From NCBI RefSeq assembly GCF_007725405.1, contig NZ_CP042163.1, positions 1,550,001 to 1,614,000 of the forward strand: DNA of 64,000 nucleotides. Reading direction: 5' to 3'. Shown piece after piece: positions 18,422 to 27,057 of this stretch (positions within the stretch are counted from its first letter, which is position 1; every line of letters starts with the position of its first letter). Made by a program: the position numbers and the translations under genes. The notes beneath the pieces were generated by a model. The model worked only from the letters and a program-made list of their open reading frames with translations. It had not been told where the DNA came from and ran no database searches. Source of the stretch: Shouchella miscanthi (GTDB taxonomy: Bacteria > Bacillota > Bacilli > Bacillales > Bacillaceae_D).

Positions 18422-18973
18422 TTAAAACGTAACTTGAACAGGTTCTTTCTCTTCGTCAGGGATGTCAAGCATATCATTCCTAGTAAAGGAATGAGTAGAA
18501 GCAACAATGTTTTGTGGGAAAGATTCAATTTTTGTATTGTAGCGCATAACCATTGAGTTATAAGCTTGTCTTGCATAAGCAATTTTATTTTCTGTCCCGC
18601 TTAACTCTTCTTGTAGATGTAAAAATTGTTGATTGGCTTTTAAGTCAGGATAGGATTCACTCAAGGCAAATAGTTGACGTAAAAGACCGTTTAGCTCTGC
18701 ATCCTCTTGCACTCGCTCGTTCCGACTTGCGTTTGGTTCGGCAATGGTATTTCGCTTTTCAATAACTAAAGCTAATGTTTCTTTTTCATGTTTAGCGTAA
18801 CCTTTTACCGTTTCAACTAGATTTGGAATTAAGTCATAGCGTCGTTTTAGTTGAACATCAATTTGTGCCCAAGATTCCTCTACCCAATTTCGGTGTTTAA
18901 TTAGGGAGTTATAGCTTCCGGCCCACAAAAGTCCAATTACTACAACAATGCCAATGAGAATAATGACAATCAT
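18422..18973 (-). CDS. lemA: LemA family protein
   Basis: A 183-aa protein with an N-terminal membrane helix (IVIILIGIVVVIGLLWAG) followed by the LemA helical-bundle signature: NSLIKHRNWVEESWAQIDVQ, RRYDLIPNLVETVKGYAKHE, ENKIAYARQAYN and a YNTKIESFPQN near the C-terminus. GGAGG with 6-nt spacing precedes the ATG. Directly upstream of htpX, and the only gene able to provide its promoter. The molecular role of LemA is unknown; association with membrane proteolysis is inferred from the neighbour. Confidence 0.93.
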   Translation of the reverse strand: MIVIILIGIVVVIGLLWAGSYNSLIKHRNWVEESWAQIDVQLKRRYDLIPNLVETVKGYAKHEKETLALVIEKRNTIAEPNASRNERVQEDAELNGLLRQLFALSESYPDLKANQQFLHLQEELSGTENKIAYARQAYNSMVMRYNTKIESFPQNIVASTHSFTRNDMLDIPDEEKEPVQVTF

Positions 18974-19122
18974 AATGTTCCTCCTTCTTTCTTCTTCTTT
19001 ATAGTTACGGATGTATACACATATAGGTTTCTATTTTTATTAAAACATACGACCACAAAATAATGGAAATTTAAAAAGATGGCATGAAAAGACCGAATAG
19101 CCATAAAGTAAAGAGAAATGAT

Positions 19123-19151
19123 TTGACTTCCATATAAGAGTACGTTACGAT
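19123..19151 (+). promoter_or_regulatory. Sigma-A promoter of the acyl-CoA degradation operon
   Basis: TTGACT (19123-19128), 17-nt spacer, TACGAT (19146-19151), immediately followed by a cre site. Confidence 0.6.
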
Positions 19152-19153
19152 TT

Positions 19154-19167
19154 TGATAGCGCTTACA
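19154..19167 (+). promoter_or_regulatory. CcpA-binding cre site
   Basis: TGATAGCGCTTACA fits the cre consensus TGWNANCGNTNWCA at every fixed position. It covers the expected transcription start of the promoter at 19123-19151, the usual arrangement for glucose repression. Confidence 0.75.
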
Positions 19168-19238
19168 TTTTTAGATTTGTCTTTTTCGGTCTGATTCTGA
19201 ACGACCGCTCATATTAACGGAAAAGAGGAGAGCACATA

Positions 19239-20381
19239 ATGACTTTGACAAAAGATCAACTTATGATTCGGGATATGGTACGTCAGTTTGCACGAAAGGA
19301 AATTGCCCCATTAGCTGTTCAGCTTGATCAAGAGTCACGATTTGCAGATGACATCTTTAAAAAATTAGGAGAATTAGGTGTTTTAGGTATTCCATTTCCT
19401 GAAGAATATGGTGGCTCTGGAGGCGACACGGTCTCTTATGCATTAGCTGTTGAAGAAATCGGCTACGCTTGTGGTGGAACAGGGTTAAGTTATGCAGCGG
19501 CAGTTTCACTTGGTGCAAGTCCAATCTATTATTACGGTACAGAAGAACAAAAGCGACAGCATCTCACGCCTCTTGCAAAAGGACAGTCGCTTGGTGCCTT
19601 TGGGCTTACTGAGCCAAATGCAGGATCTGATGCTGGAGGAACCCAAACGAAAGCCCGTTTAGAGGGGGATGAATATGTTATTAACGGTGAAAAGTGTTGG
19701 ATTACAAATGCTGAATATTCTCGAACCGTCATTGTTACGGCTGTTGTCGGTCAAAAAGAAAACGGCAAAAAAATGATTTCAGCGTTTATAGTTCCAACGG
19801 ATACACCTGGTTTTAAAATTTCATCCAACTACGACAAGATGGGGGTTCGGGCTTCGAATACATGTGAGCTTGTTTTAGAAGATGTCCGTGTTCCAAAAGA
19901 AAATCTATTAGGTGATCCAGACAAAGGATTTAGTCAATTCTTATATACACTTGATGGAGGAAGAATCTCCATAGCGGCTCTTGCAGTAGGTATTGCACAA
20001 GCAGCTTTTGATCGTGCATTAGCGTATTCAAAAGAAAGAAAGCAGTTTGGTAAAGCAATAAGCTCGTTTCAAGCAATTCAGTTTAAGCTTGCGGATATGG
20101 CAATGGAAATTGAACTGGCAAGAAACATGGTGCATAAAGCCGCACAGCTAAAAGATAGTGGGAAAGCATTTGGAAAAGAAGCAGCATATGCTAAGCTCTT
20201 TGCCTCTGAAATGGCAACGCGTACATGTAACCAAGCACTGCAAATTCATGGTGGCTACGGCTATATGCGTGAATATGAGGTGGAACGAATGTTAAGAGAC
20301 GCGAAGTTACTAGAAATTGGTGAAGGGACATCAGAAATTCAGCGTCTTGTTATCGCTAGACATTTAGGCTTAGGTAGATAA
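19239..20381 (+). CDS. yngJ: Acyl-CoA dehydrogenase (YngJ-like, isovaleryl-CoA type)
   Basis: FAD enzyme making the alpha-beta double bond in short or branched acyl-CoAs, probably isovaleryl-CoA. 380 aa. Signatures: [16 protein letters not shown] and [10 protein letters not shown] (flavin and substrate), [42 protein letters not shown] and [23 protein letters not shown] precedes the ATG by 8 nt. First gene of a five-gene operon (yngJ-H-HB-F-E type), separated by only 17 bp or overlaps, which points to leucine/branched-chain acid degradation. Confidence 0.9.
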   Translation: MTLTKDQLMIRDMVRQFARKEIAPLAVQLDQESRFADDIFKKLGELGVLGIPFPEEYGGSGGDTVSYALAVEEIGYACGGTGLSYAAAVSLGASPIYYYGTEEQKRQHLTPLAKGQSLGAFGLTEPNAGSDAGGTQTKARLEGDEYVINGEKCWITNAEYSRTVIVTAVVGQKENGKKMISAFIVPTDTPGFKISSNYDKMGVRASNTCELVLEDVRVPKENLLGDPDKGFSQFLYTLDGGRISIAALAVGIAQAAFDRALAYSKERKQFGKAISSFQAIQFKLADMAMEIELARNMVHKAAQLKDSGKAFGKEAAYAKLFASEMATRTCNQALQIHGGYGYMREYEVERMLRDAKLLEIGEGTSEIQRLVIARHLGLGR

Positions 20382-20398
20382 AGAAAGGAGCTCATTTC

Positions 20399-21766
20399 AT
20401 GATTCAGTCCATTCTCATTGCAAACCGCGGCGAGATTGCTTCCCGTATTATCCGAACGTGCAAAAAAATGAACATTCGCACCGTGGCAATTTATTCAGAA
20501 GCGGATCGAGATGCAGAACATACAGTACTAGCTGATGAAGCGTATTTGGTTGGAGAATCGAGTGTAAAAGAAAGTTATTTAAATCAAGATCGAATCTTAC
20601 TTATTGCGAGAGATGCAAATGTTGACGCTATCCATCCTGGTTATGGGCTTTTATCAGAGCAAGCCATTTTTGCTGAGAAGTGCCGCGCGGATGGGTTTTG
20701 TTTTATTGGACCGGATGCATCTGTCATTTCCCTTATGGGGGATAAGCTGCAAGCTCGAAAAACGATGATGGAAGCAGGAGTGCCGGTTATTCCTGGAACA
20801 GATGCAGTGGAAACGATTGAAGATACATTGTTCGAAGCAAATCATATAGGTTATCCGGTTATGTTGAAGGCAGCATCAGGTGGAGGAGGTATTGGCATTA
20901 CGATCTGCCGCAGTGATGACGATTGCCAAAAAGCGTTTGAAAAAAATAAGAAACAAGCTGCTTTATTTTTTGGAGACGGGGCGCTCTATATAGAAAAATA
21001 TGTAGAAAATCCAAGACACATCGAGTTACAAGTATTAGCTGATGGAAAAGGTCATACACTTGTTTTTGGTGAGCGAGAGTGTTCCGTTCAAAGAAGACAT
21101 CAGAAGATTATTGAGGAGGCACCATCGCCTTTTTTAACGGATGAGCGTCGTCAAGAAATGATCAATATGGCATTAAAAGCAGCTCAAGCGATTCAGTATC
21201 AAAATGCTGGGACTATCGAATGCCTTGTTGATGAAGACGGAATGTTCTATTTTTTAGAAATGAACACGAGGCTTCAAGTTGAACACCCGGTAACAGAAGA
21301 GATTTACAAGCTTGATTTAGTGGAATGGCAAATCCGAATCGCTTCAGGAGACACGTTGCCGTGGAAGCAGCATGAATTAAGGACAACAGGACACGCCATC
21401 GAAGCAAGAATCTATGCTGAAGACCCGGTACGCTTTTTTCCATCACCTGGGACTGTGAAAGAAATTGAACTGCCAGAAGCGCCGCACATTCGTCACGAAT
21501 GTCCGATTAAAGCAGGTAGCGTCATTAGTCATTTTTATGATCCGATGATTGCGAAGCTCATTGTTCATGGAAAAGATCGTAATGATGCGATAGCAAAGCT
21601 TGAAAACGCATTAAATGACTATAAAGTGATCGGGATTAAAACGAATATCCCCGCGATAAAAGCGATTGTCGATCATCCTATTTTCAAACAAGGGGGAGCA
21701 ACGACTGCTTTTATGGATACGTATAAAGACGAACTAACAAGACGAATTCAGGAGGTTAACCAATGA
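20399..21766 (+). CDS. yngH: Biotin carboxylase subunit of acyl-CoA carboxylase (YngH-like)
   Basis: ATP-grasp enzyme that carboxylates the biotin on the neighbouring carrier. 455 aa with N-terminal SILIANRGEIASRIIRTCKK, IHPGYGLLSEQ, glycine-rich loop KAASGGGGIGI, ECSVQRRHQKIIEE, EMNTRLQVEHPVTE and GHAIEARIYAEDP. Because it is next to a BCCP and a propionyl/methylcrotonyl-type carboxyltransferase rather than accB/accDA, it should serve a catabolic acyl-CoA carboxylase, not fatty-acid synthesis. The TGA overlaps the ATG of the next gene (ATGA). Confidence 0.9.
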   Translation: MIQSILIANRGEIASRIIRTCKKMNIRTVAIYSEADRDAEHTVLADEAYLVGESSVKESYLNQDRILLIARDANVDAIHPGYGLLSEQAIFAEKCRADGFCFIGPDASVISLMGDKLQARKTMMEAGVPVIPGTDAVETIEDTLFEANHIGYPVMLKAASGGGGIGITICRSDDDCQKAFEKNKKQAALFFGDGALYIEKYVENPRHIELQVLADGKGHTLVFGERECSVQRRHQKIIEEAPSPFLTDERRQEMINMALKAAQAIQYQNAGTIECLVDEDGMFYFLEMNTRLQVEHPVTEEIYKLDLVEWQIRIASGDTLPWKQHELRTTGHAIEARIYAEDPVRFFPSPGTVKEIELPEAPHIRHECPIKAGSVISHFYDPMIAKLIVHGKDRNDAIAKLENALNDYKVIGIKTNIPAIKAIVDHPIFKQGGATTAFMDTYKDELTRRIQEVNQ

Positions 21767-21975
21767 GTTATATTAAAGCATCTATGGCAGGAAACGTGTG
21801 GAAAGTAGTTGTGTCGGTTGGTGATCAAGTGGAACAAGGACAAGAAGTAGCCATTTTAGAGTCAATGAAAATGGAGATTCCAATTGAATCAGAGGTGGCA
21901 GGAACGGTGAAAGCCATTCTTAAACCAGAAGGTGAGTTTGTCAACGAGGGAGATTATTTAATTGAACTTGACTAA
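21763..21975 (+). CDS. yngHB: Biotin carboxyl carrier protein (YngHB-like)
   Basis: A 70-aa single biotinyl domain. The biotinylated Lys is in ESMKMEIPIES, preceded by ASMAGNVWKVVVSVGD, the typical hammerhead fold. No extra N-terminal linker as in AccB, matching YngHB. Overlaps yngH by 4 bp (ATGA), and its end overlaps the start of the next gene by 14 bp, so translation of all three is coupled. Confidence 0.92.
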   Translation: MSYIKASMAGNVWKVVVSVGDQVEQGQEVAILESMKMEIPIESEVAGTVKAILKPEGEFVNEGDYLIELD

Positions 21976-22747
21976 CGAATTCTTGAAAAAAGAAGGAGCA
22001 GAAGTTGTTACGTTAACACTCGATCGACCACAAGCAGCGAACGCCTTATCGACGCAGCTGTTAAAAGAACTAAACGTTCAAGTCGAAGCATTACGGAACG
22101 ATTCTCAAGCAAGGGTTGTCATTATACGTTCGGCTGGTGAAAAAGCTTTTTGTGCAGGTGCTGATTTAAAAGAACGTATTGCCATGACAGAAGAAGAAGT
22201 TCGTGAAGCTGTGAGGTTAATCGGGGATACTATTCAAGCAATATCCACACTACCTCAGCCAGTCATTGTCGCGGCAAATGGTCTAGCATTAGGAGGTGGA
22301 TTGGAATTGGCCCTTGCGGCAGACTTACGGGTATTCTCAGAGAGGGCTCAATACGGTTTAACTGAAACATCTTTAGCAATCATTCCAGGTGCAGGAGGAA
22401 CACAGCGCTTAACGCGTATGATTGGTGTCGGTAAAGCAAAAGAGTTAATTTATACAGCTAGACGTATAAGTGGTAAAGAGGCTGAACATATTGGGCTTTG
22501 TGAATACGCTGTCTCCTCTGCACAGGTGTATGAAAAAGCAGTTGAGCTGGCGACAGTTATTGCACAAAATGGTCCAGTGGCAATCCGGGCTGCAAAACAA
22601 GCCATAGATGTAGGTCTTGACTGCACAATGGAGGATGGATTAAAGGTTGAAAACAATGCGTATCAACAAACGATATATACGGAAGATCGAATGGAAGGAT
22701 TAAACGCATTCAAAGAAAAAAGAAAACCCCGTTATCAAGGGCGCTAG
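21962..22747 (+). CDS. yngF: Enoyl-CoA hydratase/isomerase family (YngF-like, methylglutaconyl-CoA hydratase candidate)
   Basis: A 261-aa crotonase. Oxyanion-hole motif AFCAGADLKER, ANGLALGGGLELALAADLR and TSLAIIPGAGGTQRL with the catalytic Glu region are seen. TTG 21962 is chosen because GAGGGAG lies 9 nt upstream inside the BCCP gene. In a leucine pathway it would hydrate 3-methylglutaconyl-CoA after the carboxylase. Specificity is inferred from neighbours. Confidence 0.88.
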   Translation: MNLTNEFLKKEGAEVVTLTLDRPQAANALSTQLLKELNVQVEALRNDSQARVVIIRSAGEKAFCAGADLKERIAMTEEEVREAVRLIGDTIQAISTLPQPVIVAANGLALGGGLELALAADLRVFSERAQYGLTETSLAIIPGAGGTQRLTRMIGVGKAKELIYTARRISGKEAEHIGLCEYAVSSAQVYEKAVELATVIAQNGPVAIRAAKQAIDVGLDCTMEDGLKVENNAYQQTIYTEDRMEGLNAFKEKRKPRYQGR

Positions 22748-22758
22748 AGGTGAAGGCT

Positions 22759-24288
22759 GTGAGTATTGAAAAGCGATATAAAGAAAAAGTAGAGACGATT
22801 CACCAAGGTGGTCAAGAAAAATATCATCAGCAAAACGAAGCGAAAGGAAAACGCTTTGTACGGCAACGGCTTGCACTGTTATTTGATGATGGTTTAGAGA
22901 CTGAAGATGGCATGTTTGCAAATTCAGAAGCAGAAGGTTTACCTGCTGATGGGGTTATTTGCGGAACCGGGAAAATAAACGGTAAAACCGTTTGTGTCAT
23001 GGCGAATGATTCCACAGTAAAAGCTGGCTCATGGGGGGCGCGGACAGTTGAAAAAATCATTCGCATCCAAGAAACGGCTGAGAAATTAGCAGTACCAATG
23101 CTGTATTTAGTTGATTCAGCTGGAGCGCGTATTACTGATCAAATTGACATGTTTCCAGGTCGTAGAGGTGCGGGCCGAATTTTTCATAATCAAGTAAAGC
23201 TTTCTGGTAAAATTCCTCAAGTATGTATTCTCTTTGGCCCATCAGCCGCTGGTGGCGCTTATATTCCAGCGTTTTGTGATGTTGTCATTATGGTTGACGG
23301 AAATGCGTCCATGTATCTTGGCTCGCCTCGTATGGCGCAGATGGTTATCGGTGAGGATGTTTCCCTTGAAGAAATGGGTGGTGCATCTATGCATTGCCGT
23401 GTGTCTGGCTGTGGCGATATGCTTGCAAAAGATGAATTAGAAGCAATCGATTTAGCAAGAGAATATATTGGCTATGTCCCACAAAGTTATAAAGGTCGAG
23501 TACCTCTATCGGAGGCAATCCCGCCTAAAGATTTACCTAAAACAATTGAAGAGATCATTCCAGAAAATCAAAATGCGCCTTTTAATATGTACGATCTATT
23601 AGATCGACTGGTAGACGATAACAGCTTCTTTGAAATTAAAAAGCTCTTTGCACCTGAACTTATTACTGGATTTGCTCGTTTAAACGGAAGAACGATTGGC
23701 ATTATAGCAAATCAACCTAAAGCAAAAGGCGGGGTATTATTTCACGATTCAGCAGATAAGGCAGCGAGGTTTATTACATTATGCGATGCCTATCACATCC
23801 CATTACTATTTCTGGCTGATATTCCTGGCTTTATGATTGGGACAAAAGTAGAACGTGCGGGTATCATTCGTCATGGTGCAAAAATGATTTCAGCGATGGC
23901 TGAAGCGACGGTTCCGAAAATTTCTGTAGTTGTTCGTAAAGCATATGGTGCTGGACTTTATGCGATGGCAGGACCTGCATTTGATCCCGATTGTTGCTTA
24001 GCTTTACCACAAGCACAAATTGCTGTTATGGGACCAGAAGCCGCTGTAAATGCAGTTTACGCAAATAAAATTGCAGCATTAGCTCCGGAAGAAAGAGCCG
24101 CATTTATTGCTGAAAAAAGAGAAGAATACAAAGAAAATATTGATGTGTATCGACTTGCTTCAGAATTAGTCATTGATGGGGTTGTTAATGGAAATGATTT
24201 ACGCGAAGAGTTAACACGAAGGTTCGCTTTATATGAAACCAAAGAAGTAGTATTTACAGACCGCAAACACCCTGTATACCCCGTATAG
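22759..24288 (+). CDS. yngE: Acyl-CoA carboxylase carboxyltransferase subunit (YngE-like)
   Basis: Transfers CO2 from biotin to an acyl-CoA (methylcrotonyl- or propionyl-type). 509 aa from GTG 22759, which has AGAGGTGA 5 nt upstream; the GTG at 22750 has no SD. Motifs: RQRLALLFDDG, LVDSAGARITDQ, GPSAAGGAYIPAFCD, MGGASMHCRVSGCGD in the N-half; DIPGFMIGTKVERAGIIRHGAKM and RKAYGAGLYAMAG in the C-half. Last gene of the operon, followed by a terminator; an HMG-CoA lyase gene (yngG in B. subtilis) is missing from the cluster. Confidence 0.9.
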   Translation: MSIEKRYKEKVETIHQGGQEKYHQQNEAKGKRFVRQRLALLFDDGLETEDGMFANSEAEGLPADGVICGTGKINGKTVCVMANDSTVKAGSWGARTVEKIIRIQETAEKLAVPMLYLVDSAGARITDQIDMFPGRRGAGRIFHNQVKLSGKIPQVCILFGPSAAGGAYIPAFCDVVIMVDGNASMYLGSPRMAQMVIGEDVSLEEMGGASMHCRVSGCGDMLAKDELEAIDLAREYIGYVPQSYKGRVPLSEAIPPKDLPKTIEEIIPENQNAPFNMYDLLDRLVDDNSFFEIKKLFAPELITGFARLNGRTIGIIANQPKAKGGVLFHDSADKAARFITLCDAYHIPLLFLADIPGFMIGTKVERAGIIRHGAKMISAMAEATVPKISVVVRKAYGAGLYAMAGPAFDPDCCLALPQAQIAVMGPEAAVNAVYANKIAALAPEERAAFIAEKREEYKENIDVYRLASELVIDGVVNGNDLREELTRRFALYETKEVVFTDRKHPVYPV

Positions 24289-24301
24289 TGCGATAACGTT
24301 T

Positions 24302-24333
24302 AAAAAGACTTAAGAAATTAAGTCTTTTTATTT
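24302..24333 (+). terminator. Terminator after the acyl-CoA operon
   Basis: AAAAAGACTTAA (24302-24313) pairs with TTAAGTCTTTTT (24318-24329). Confidence 0.85.
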
Positions 24334-24414
24334 GTCATTATGAGCCTGTGTAACTACATTTTATCGTTATAATTACTTCCTTTTATTTCCTTAAAAAATT
24401 TTTTTAATAAACAT

Positions 24415-24444
24415 ACATAGAAAACGAGAGACCGTGACATTCTA
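24415..24444 (+). promoter_or_regulatory. Putative sigma-G promoter of the SASP gene
   Basis: ACATA (24415-24419), 18 nt, CATTCTA (24438-24444), matching the forespore sigma-G pattern gnATR-N18-CATnnTA. Start would be near 24451, 19 nt before the ATG. Confidence 0.6.
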
Positions 24445-24469
24445 TAGTTACACAGGGAGGTGAAACATA

Positions 24470-24676
24470 ATGGCAGATAACAGAAGTTCAAATAACCTAG
24501 TTGTACCTGGTGTACAACAAGCAATTGACCAAATGAAGTACGAAATCGCTTCAGAATTTGGTGTTAACCTTGGTCCTGAAACAACTGCACGTGCTAACGG
24601 TTCAGTTGGTGGGGAAATCACTAAACGTTTAGTTAAAATGGCTGAACAACAAATGAGTGGCGGTTACCAAAAATAA
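24470..24676 (+). CDS. Alpha/beta-type small acid-soluble spore protein
   Basis: A 68-aa DNA-coating protein of the spore core. Characteristic blocks: [19 protein letters not shown], the GPR protease site around [42 protein letters not shown] precedes the ATG by 6 nt and a sigma-G promoter is just upstream, fitting forespore expression. It is near yheE, as B. subtilis sspB is, so it may be the sspB orthologue, but alpha/beta SASPs are too alike to say. Codon choice looks highly expressed. Confidence 0.95.
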   Translation: MADNRSSNNLVVPGVQQAIDQMKYEIASEFGVNLGPETTARANGSVGGEITKRLVKMAEQQMSGGYQK

Positions 24677-24695
24677 TTAAATACAATGGAACAAG

Positions 24696-24727
24696 AAAAG
24701 AGACGATAAACTCGTCTCTTTTTTTTA
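24696..24727. terminator. Bidirectional terminator between SASP gene and msmX
   Basis: AAGAGACGA (24698-24706) pairs with TCGTCTCTT (24712-24720); A-run on the left and T-run on the right. Confidence 0.85.
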
Positions 24728-25822
24728 GCGAATACGTTGTTCGTTTTCTGGGTTGAAGAAATGGGCTTTATTCATATTTAATGCAAGCTCAATCGTATCT
24801 CCACTTTGTGCAGTCGTTCTAGAATCGACACGTGCAACAAATTCTTGACCTTCAATTGAAGAATAAAGTACAGTTTCAGCACCTGTTAATTCAGCTACAT
24901 CAATTAAAGCATCAATTTTAGTTCCTTCTGATGAAGAAATGAAAATAGGCTCATCATGAATATCTTCAGGGCGAATGCCAAGAATGAGTTCTTTATCTGT
25001 AAAGCCTTGTTCACGTAAAACAGATAGTTTTCCTTCTGGAACCTCAATACGCTGATTGTTGATAACAAAATCCTTACCATCTAATTTACCACTTAAGAAG
25101 TTCATAGATGGGGAGCCAATAAAGCCACCAACAAATACGTTTTCTGGATTATCATACACATCTTTAGGTGTCCCAATTTGTTGAATAAGACCGTCTTTCA
25201 TAATAACGATGCGAGTCGCCATTGTCATTGCTTCTGTCTGATCGTGAGTTACATAAATCGTTGTTGTTTGTAAACGTTTATGAAGTTTTGTGATTTCAGC
25301 ACGCATTTGTACACGTAGCTTTGCATCTAAGTTTGAAAGTGGCTCATCCATTAAGAATACTTGTGGATCACGTACTATAGCACGACCTAGTGCAACACGC
25401 TGACGCTGACCGCCTGACATCGCTTTTGGCTTACGATCTAGCATTTCTTCTAACCCTAAAATTTTTGCTGCATTATCAACACGTTTTTTGATTTCGTCTT
25501 TTTTGAACTTTCTCAATTTCAATCCGAATGCCATATTGTCGTAAACGTTCATATGTGGATACAACGCATAGTTTTGGAATACCATGGCAATATCGCGATC
25601 TTTTGGCGCTACGTCATTCATGCGCTTATCGCCAATAATCAAATCACCTTTTGATATTTCTTCAAGTCCAGCAATCATACGAAGCGTAGTTGATTTACCG
25701 CAACCTGATGGACCAACGAATACGATAAACTCTTTGTCCTCAATATCAAGATTAAAATCTGAAACTGCCGTTACATCTCCATCATACACTTTGTATACAT
25801 TATTTAATTGAATTGACGCCAT
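24725..25822 (-). CDS. msmX: Multi-sugar ABC importer ATPase MsmX
   Basis: A 365-aa stand-alone ATPase shared by several sugar importers in Bacillus. Walker A GPSGCGKSTTLRMIAG, Q-loop VFQNYALYPHM, signature MSGGQRQRVALGRAI, Walker B VFLMDEPLSNLDAKLR and a C-terminal TOBE-type regulatory domain (ILGIRPEDI) are visible. No permease or binding protein is nearby, fitting the shared-ATPase role. GGGGGAAG precedes the ATG. A PucR-type regulator lies upstream in the same direction, as in the B. subtilis yxkF-msmX pair. Confidence 0.93.
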   Translation of the reverse strand: MASIQLNNVYKVYDGDVTAVSDFNLDIEDKEFIVFVGPSGCGKSTTLRMIAGLEEISKGDLIIGDKRMNDVAPKDRDIAMVFQNYALYPHMNVYDNMAFGLKLRKFKKDEIKKRVDNAAKILGLEEMLDRKPKAMSGGQRQRVALGRAIVRDPQVFLMDEPLSNLDAKLRVQMRAEITKLHKRLQTTTIYVTHDQTEAMTMATRIVIMKDGLIQQIGTPKDVYDNPENVFVGGFIGSPSMNFLSGKLDGKDFVINNQRIEVPEGKLSVLREQGFTDKELILGIRPEDIHDEPIFISSSEGTKIDALIDVAELTGAETVLYSSIEGQEFVARVDSRTTAQSGDTIELALNMNKAHFFNPENEQRIR

Positions 25823-25854
25823 TTTTCTTCCCCCTCGTTTTTAACTAAATTTAT

Positions 25855-25868
25855 TGTAAACCCTTTCA
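25855..25868 (-). promoter_or_regulatory. cre-like site upstream of msmX
   Basis: On the minus strand TGAAAGGGTTTACA matches the cre consensus except that the central CG is GG. It overlaps a TACAAT that could be the msmX -10 box. One mismatch in the core lowers confidence. Confidence 0.35.
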
Positions 25869-25881
25869 TAAGATGAAAGCT

Positions 25882-25932
25882 ATGTACAGCTTGCACAAAG
25901 AATGACAATATGGCTTTGTGCAAACTGTACAT
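25882..25932. repeat. 19-bp near-perfect inverted repeat between the YxkF-like gene and msmX
   Basis: ATGTACAGCTTGCACAAAG (25882-25900) and CTTTGTGCAAACTGTACAT (25914-25932) are inverted copies with one difference and a 13-nt loop. As minus-strand RNA the odd position becomes a G-U pair. It begins 3 nt after the YxkF-like stop, but there is no T-run, so it is not a normal intrinsic terminator. Confidence 0.8.
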
Positions 25933-25935
25933 GAA

Positions 25936-26799
25936 TCAAGTTGGCTGGTGCATAAACAAATGCGTAAGCGCTGCATGAGAGAATATGCGTAAATCAAGCC
26001 CTGTTTGGGCGTTGAATTTATCAAGTCGGTACTGAAGACTATTTCGATGTAAATGAAGCGCTTTAGCTGTTTGTGATGTATTCAAATTATTTTTGAAGAA
26101 TACAGTGATTGTATGTAACAATTCTTCATCGTGAAGCAGCTCGTTTGAAAGAAAGTGACTGCGCAATTGTTCAAATTCGGTGTTATGCAGCTGTTGTTTT
26201 AATTCAGCTAAACTTGATTCAGTGGCACTGAAAATATGGGTTGAACGTTTCTTGTCCATTTGTTTTAAAAAAAGCTTTTTTTCAAATGACAGTCTTGTTT
26301 TACATTGATTTGAGTGAATAGGAATGCCTAAAAATGTATAAAGGATTGTATAGAAATCTGACTCAATTAATTCCGTTAAAGCATCTAAATCATATTCACG
26401 ATAATCAGATGGAAACAATAGCAAACCATTCGTATTGCTTTCCCAAATCATAAGGGTAGAGATAGGGAAGAATGATAAAATTGCTTCTCGAAACGAGTCA
26501 TGATCATCGATAGGTTGTTCAATATAAAAATGTAAAGCGGTGAACGTTCCAGCATTTGGTGGTTGTTCACCAGCAGCATATAAATAATTTGACCATTCTT
26601 GTTCCTCAGCTGTGGCTGGTCGTGGTGTATGATCCACCTCTGTTAACAGCAAGGATAAAAGCGTTCGTTCACGTTGTGTAATCTTTAACCGATGAAAATA
26701 GAAAACGTGTTGTTTATACTGAAAAGAAATACGGTCTGATACGTTATCACTAGGCTGCCAAAATGCATGTGAAAATGTTTGGTTTATGGTTTCATTCAT
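25936..26799 (-). CDS. yxkF: PucR/CdaR-type helix-turn-helix regulator (YxkF-like)
   Basis: A 287-aa putative transcription regulator. Only the C-terminal 55 residues are recognisable: FFKNNLNTSQTAKALHLHRN then LQYRLDKFNAQTGLDLR is the PucR C-terminal HTH, while the N-terminal ~220 residues match no motif I know and may sense a ligand. I chose ATG 26799 rather than the TTG 15 codons upstream, which lies on a promoter-like TTATACT. The location next to msmX on the same strand matches B. subtilis yxkF-msmX, so control of msmX or sugar uptake is a reasonable inference. Confidence 0.75.
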   Translation of the reverse strand: MNETINQTFSHAFWQPSDNVSDRISFQYKQHVFYFHRLKITQRERTLLSLLLTEVDHTPRPATAEEQEWSNYLYAAGEQPPNAGTFTALHFYIEQPIDDHDSFREAILSFFPISTLMIWESNTNGLLLFPSDYREYDLDALTELIESDFYTILYTFLGIPIHSNQCKTRLSFEKKLFLKQMDKKRSTHIFSATESSLAELKQQLHNTEFEQLRSHFLSNELLHDEELLHTITVFFKNNLNTSQTAKALHLHRNSLQYRLDKFNAQTGLDLRIFSHAALTHLFMHQPT

Positions 26800-26842
26800 T
26801 TGAAAACATACCTTTCTGTTGATCGCTTGTGTGTAGTATAAC

Positions 26843-26870
26843 AAAAAAAAAGCTCGAGATTGAGCTTTTT
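26843..26870 (-). terminator. Terminator after the 50-aa gene
   Basis: AAAAAGCTC (26847-26855) pairs with GAGCTTTTT (26862-26870); on the minus strand it is followed by a nine-T run. Confidence 0.85.
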
Positions 26871-27021
26871 AATCCTGTTTTTCCTTTGTAATTGGCATGT
26901 CTTCTTCAATTTTTCCGCCAGTATGCGGATCAACACGTCCACCATGTAAACCTTCGTTTACATAGCGGTCAATATCAAGTTCGTATTCTTTACGGCTATC
27001 CAAATCTTTTCGTTCCTTCAT
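26869..27021 (-). CDS. Small conserved-looking hypothetical protein, 50 aa
   Basis: Not recognised with certainty. ATG at 27021 with AAGAGGAGGGA upstream and its own terminator directly downstream make it a convincing gene. The product is hydrophilic and charged (starts MKERKDLDSRKEYELDIDR, contains GLHGGRVDPHTGG, ends in ITKEKQD), with no membrane segment or signal peptide. It lies between the YxkF-like regulator and yheE on the same strand. Small, soluble and Asp/Glu-Lys-rich proteins of this kind are common among Bacillus spore-associated products, but I assign no function. Confidence 0.75.
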   Translation of the reverse strand: MKERKDLDSRKEYELDIDRYVNEGLHGGRVDPHTGGKIEEDMPITKEKQD

Positions 27022-27057
27022 TTTACCATCCCTCCTCTTAGTAGAATGGCAAAATGA

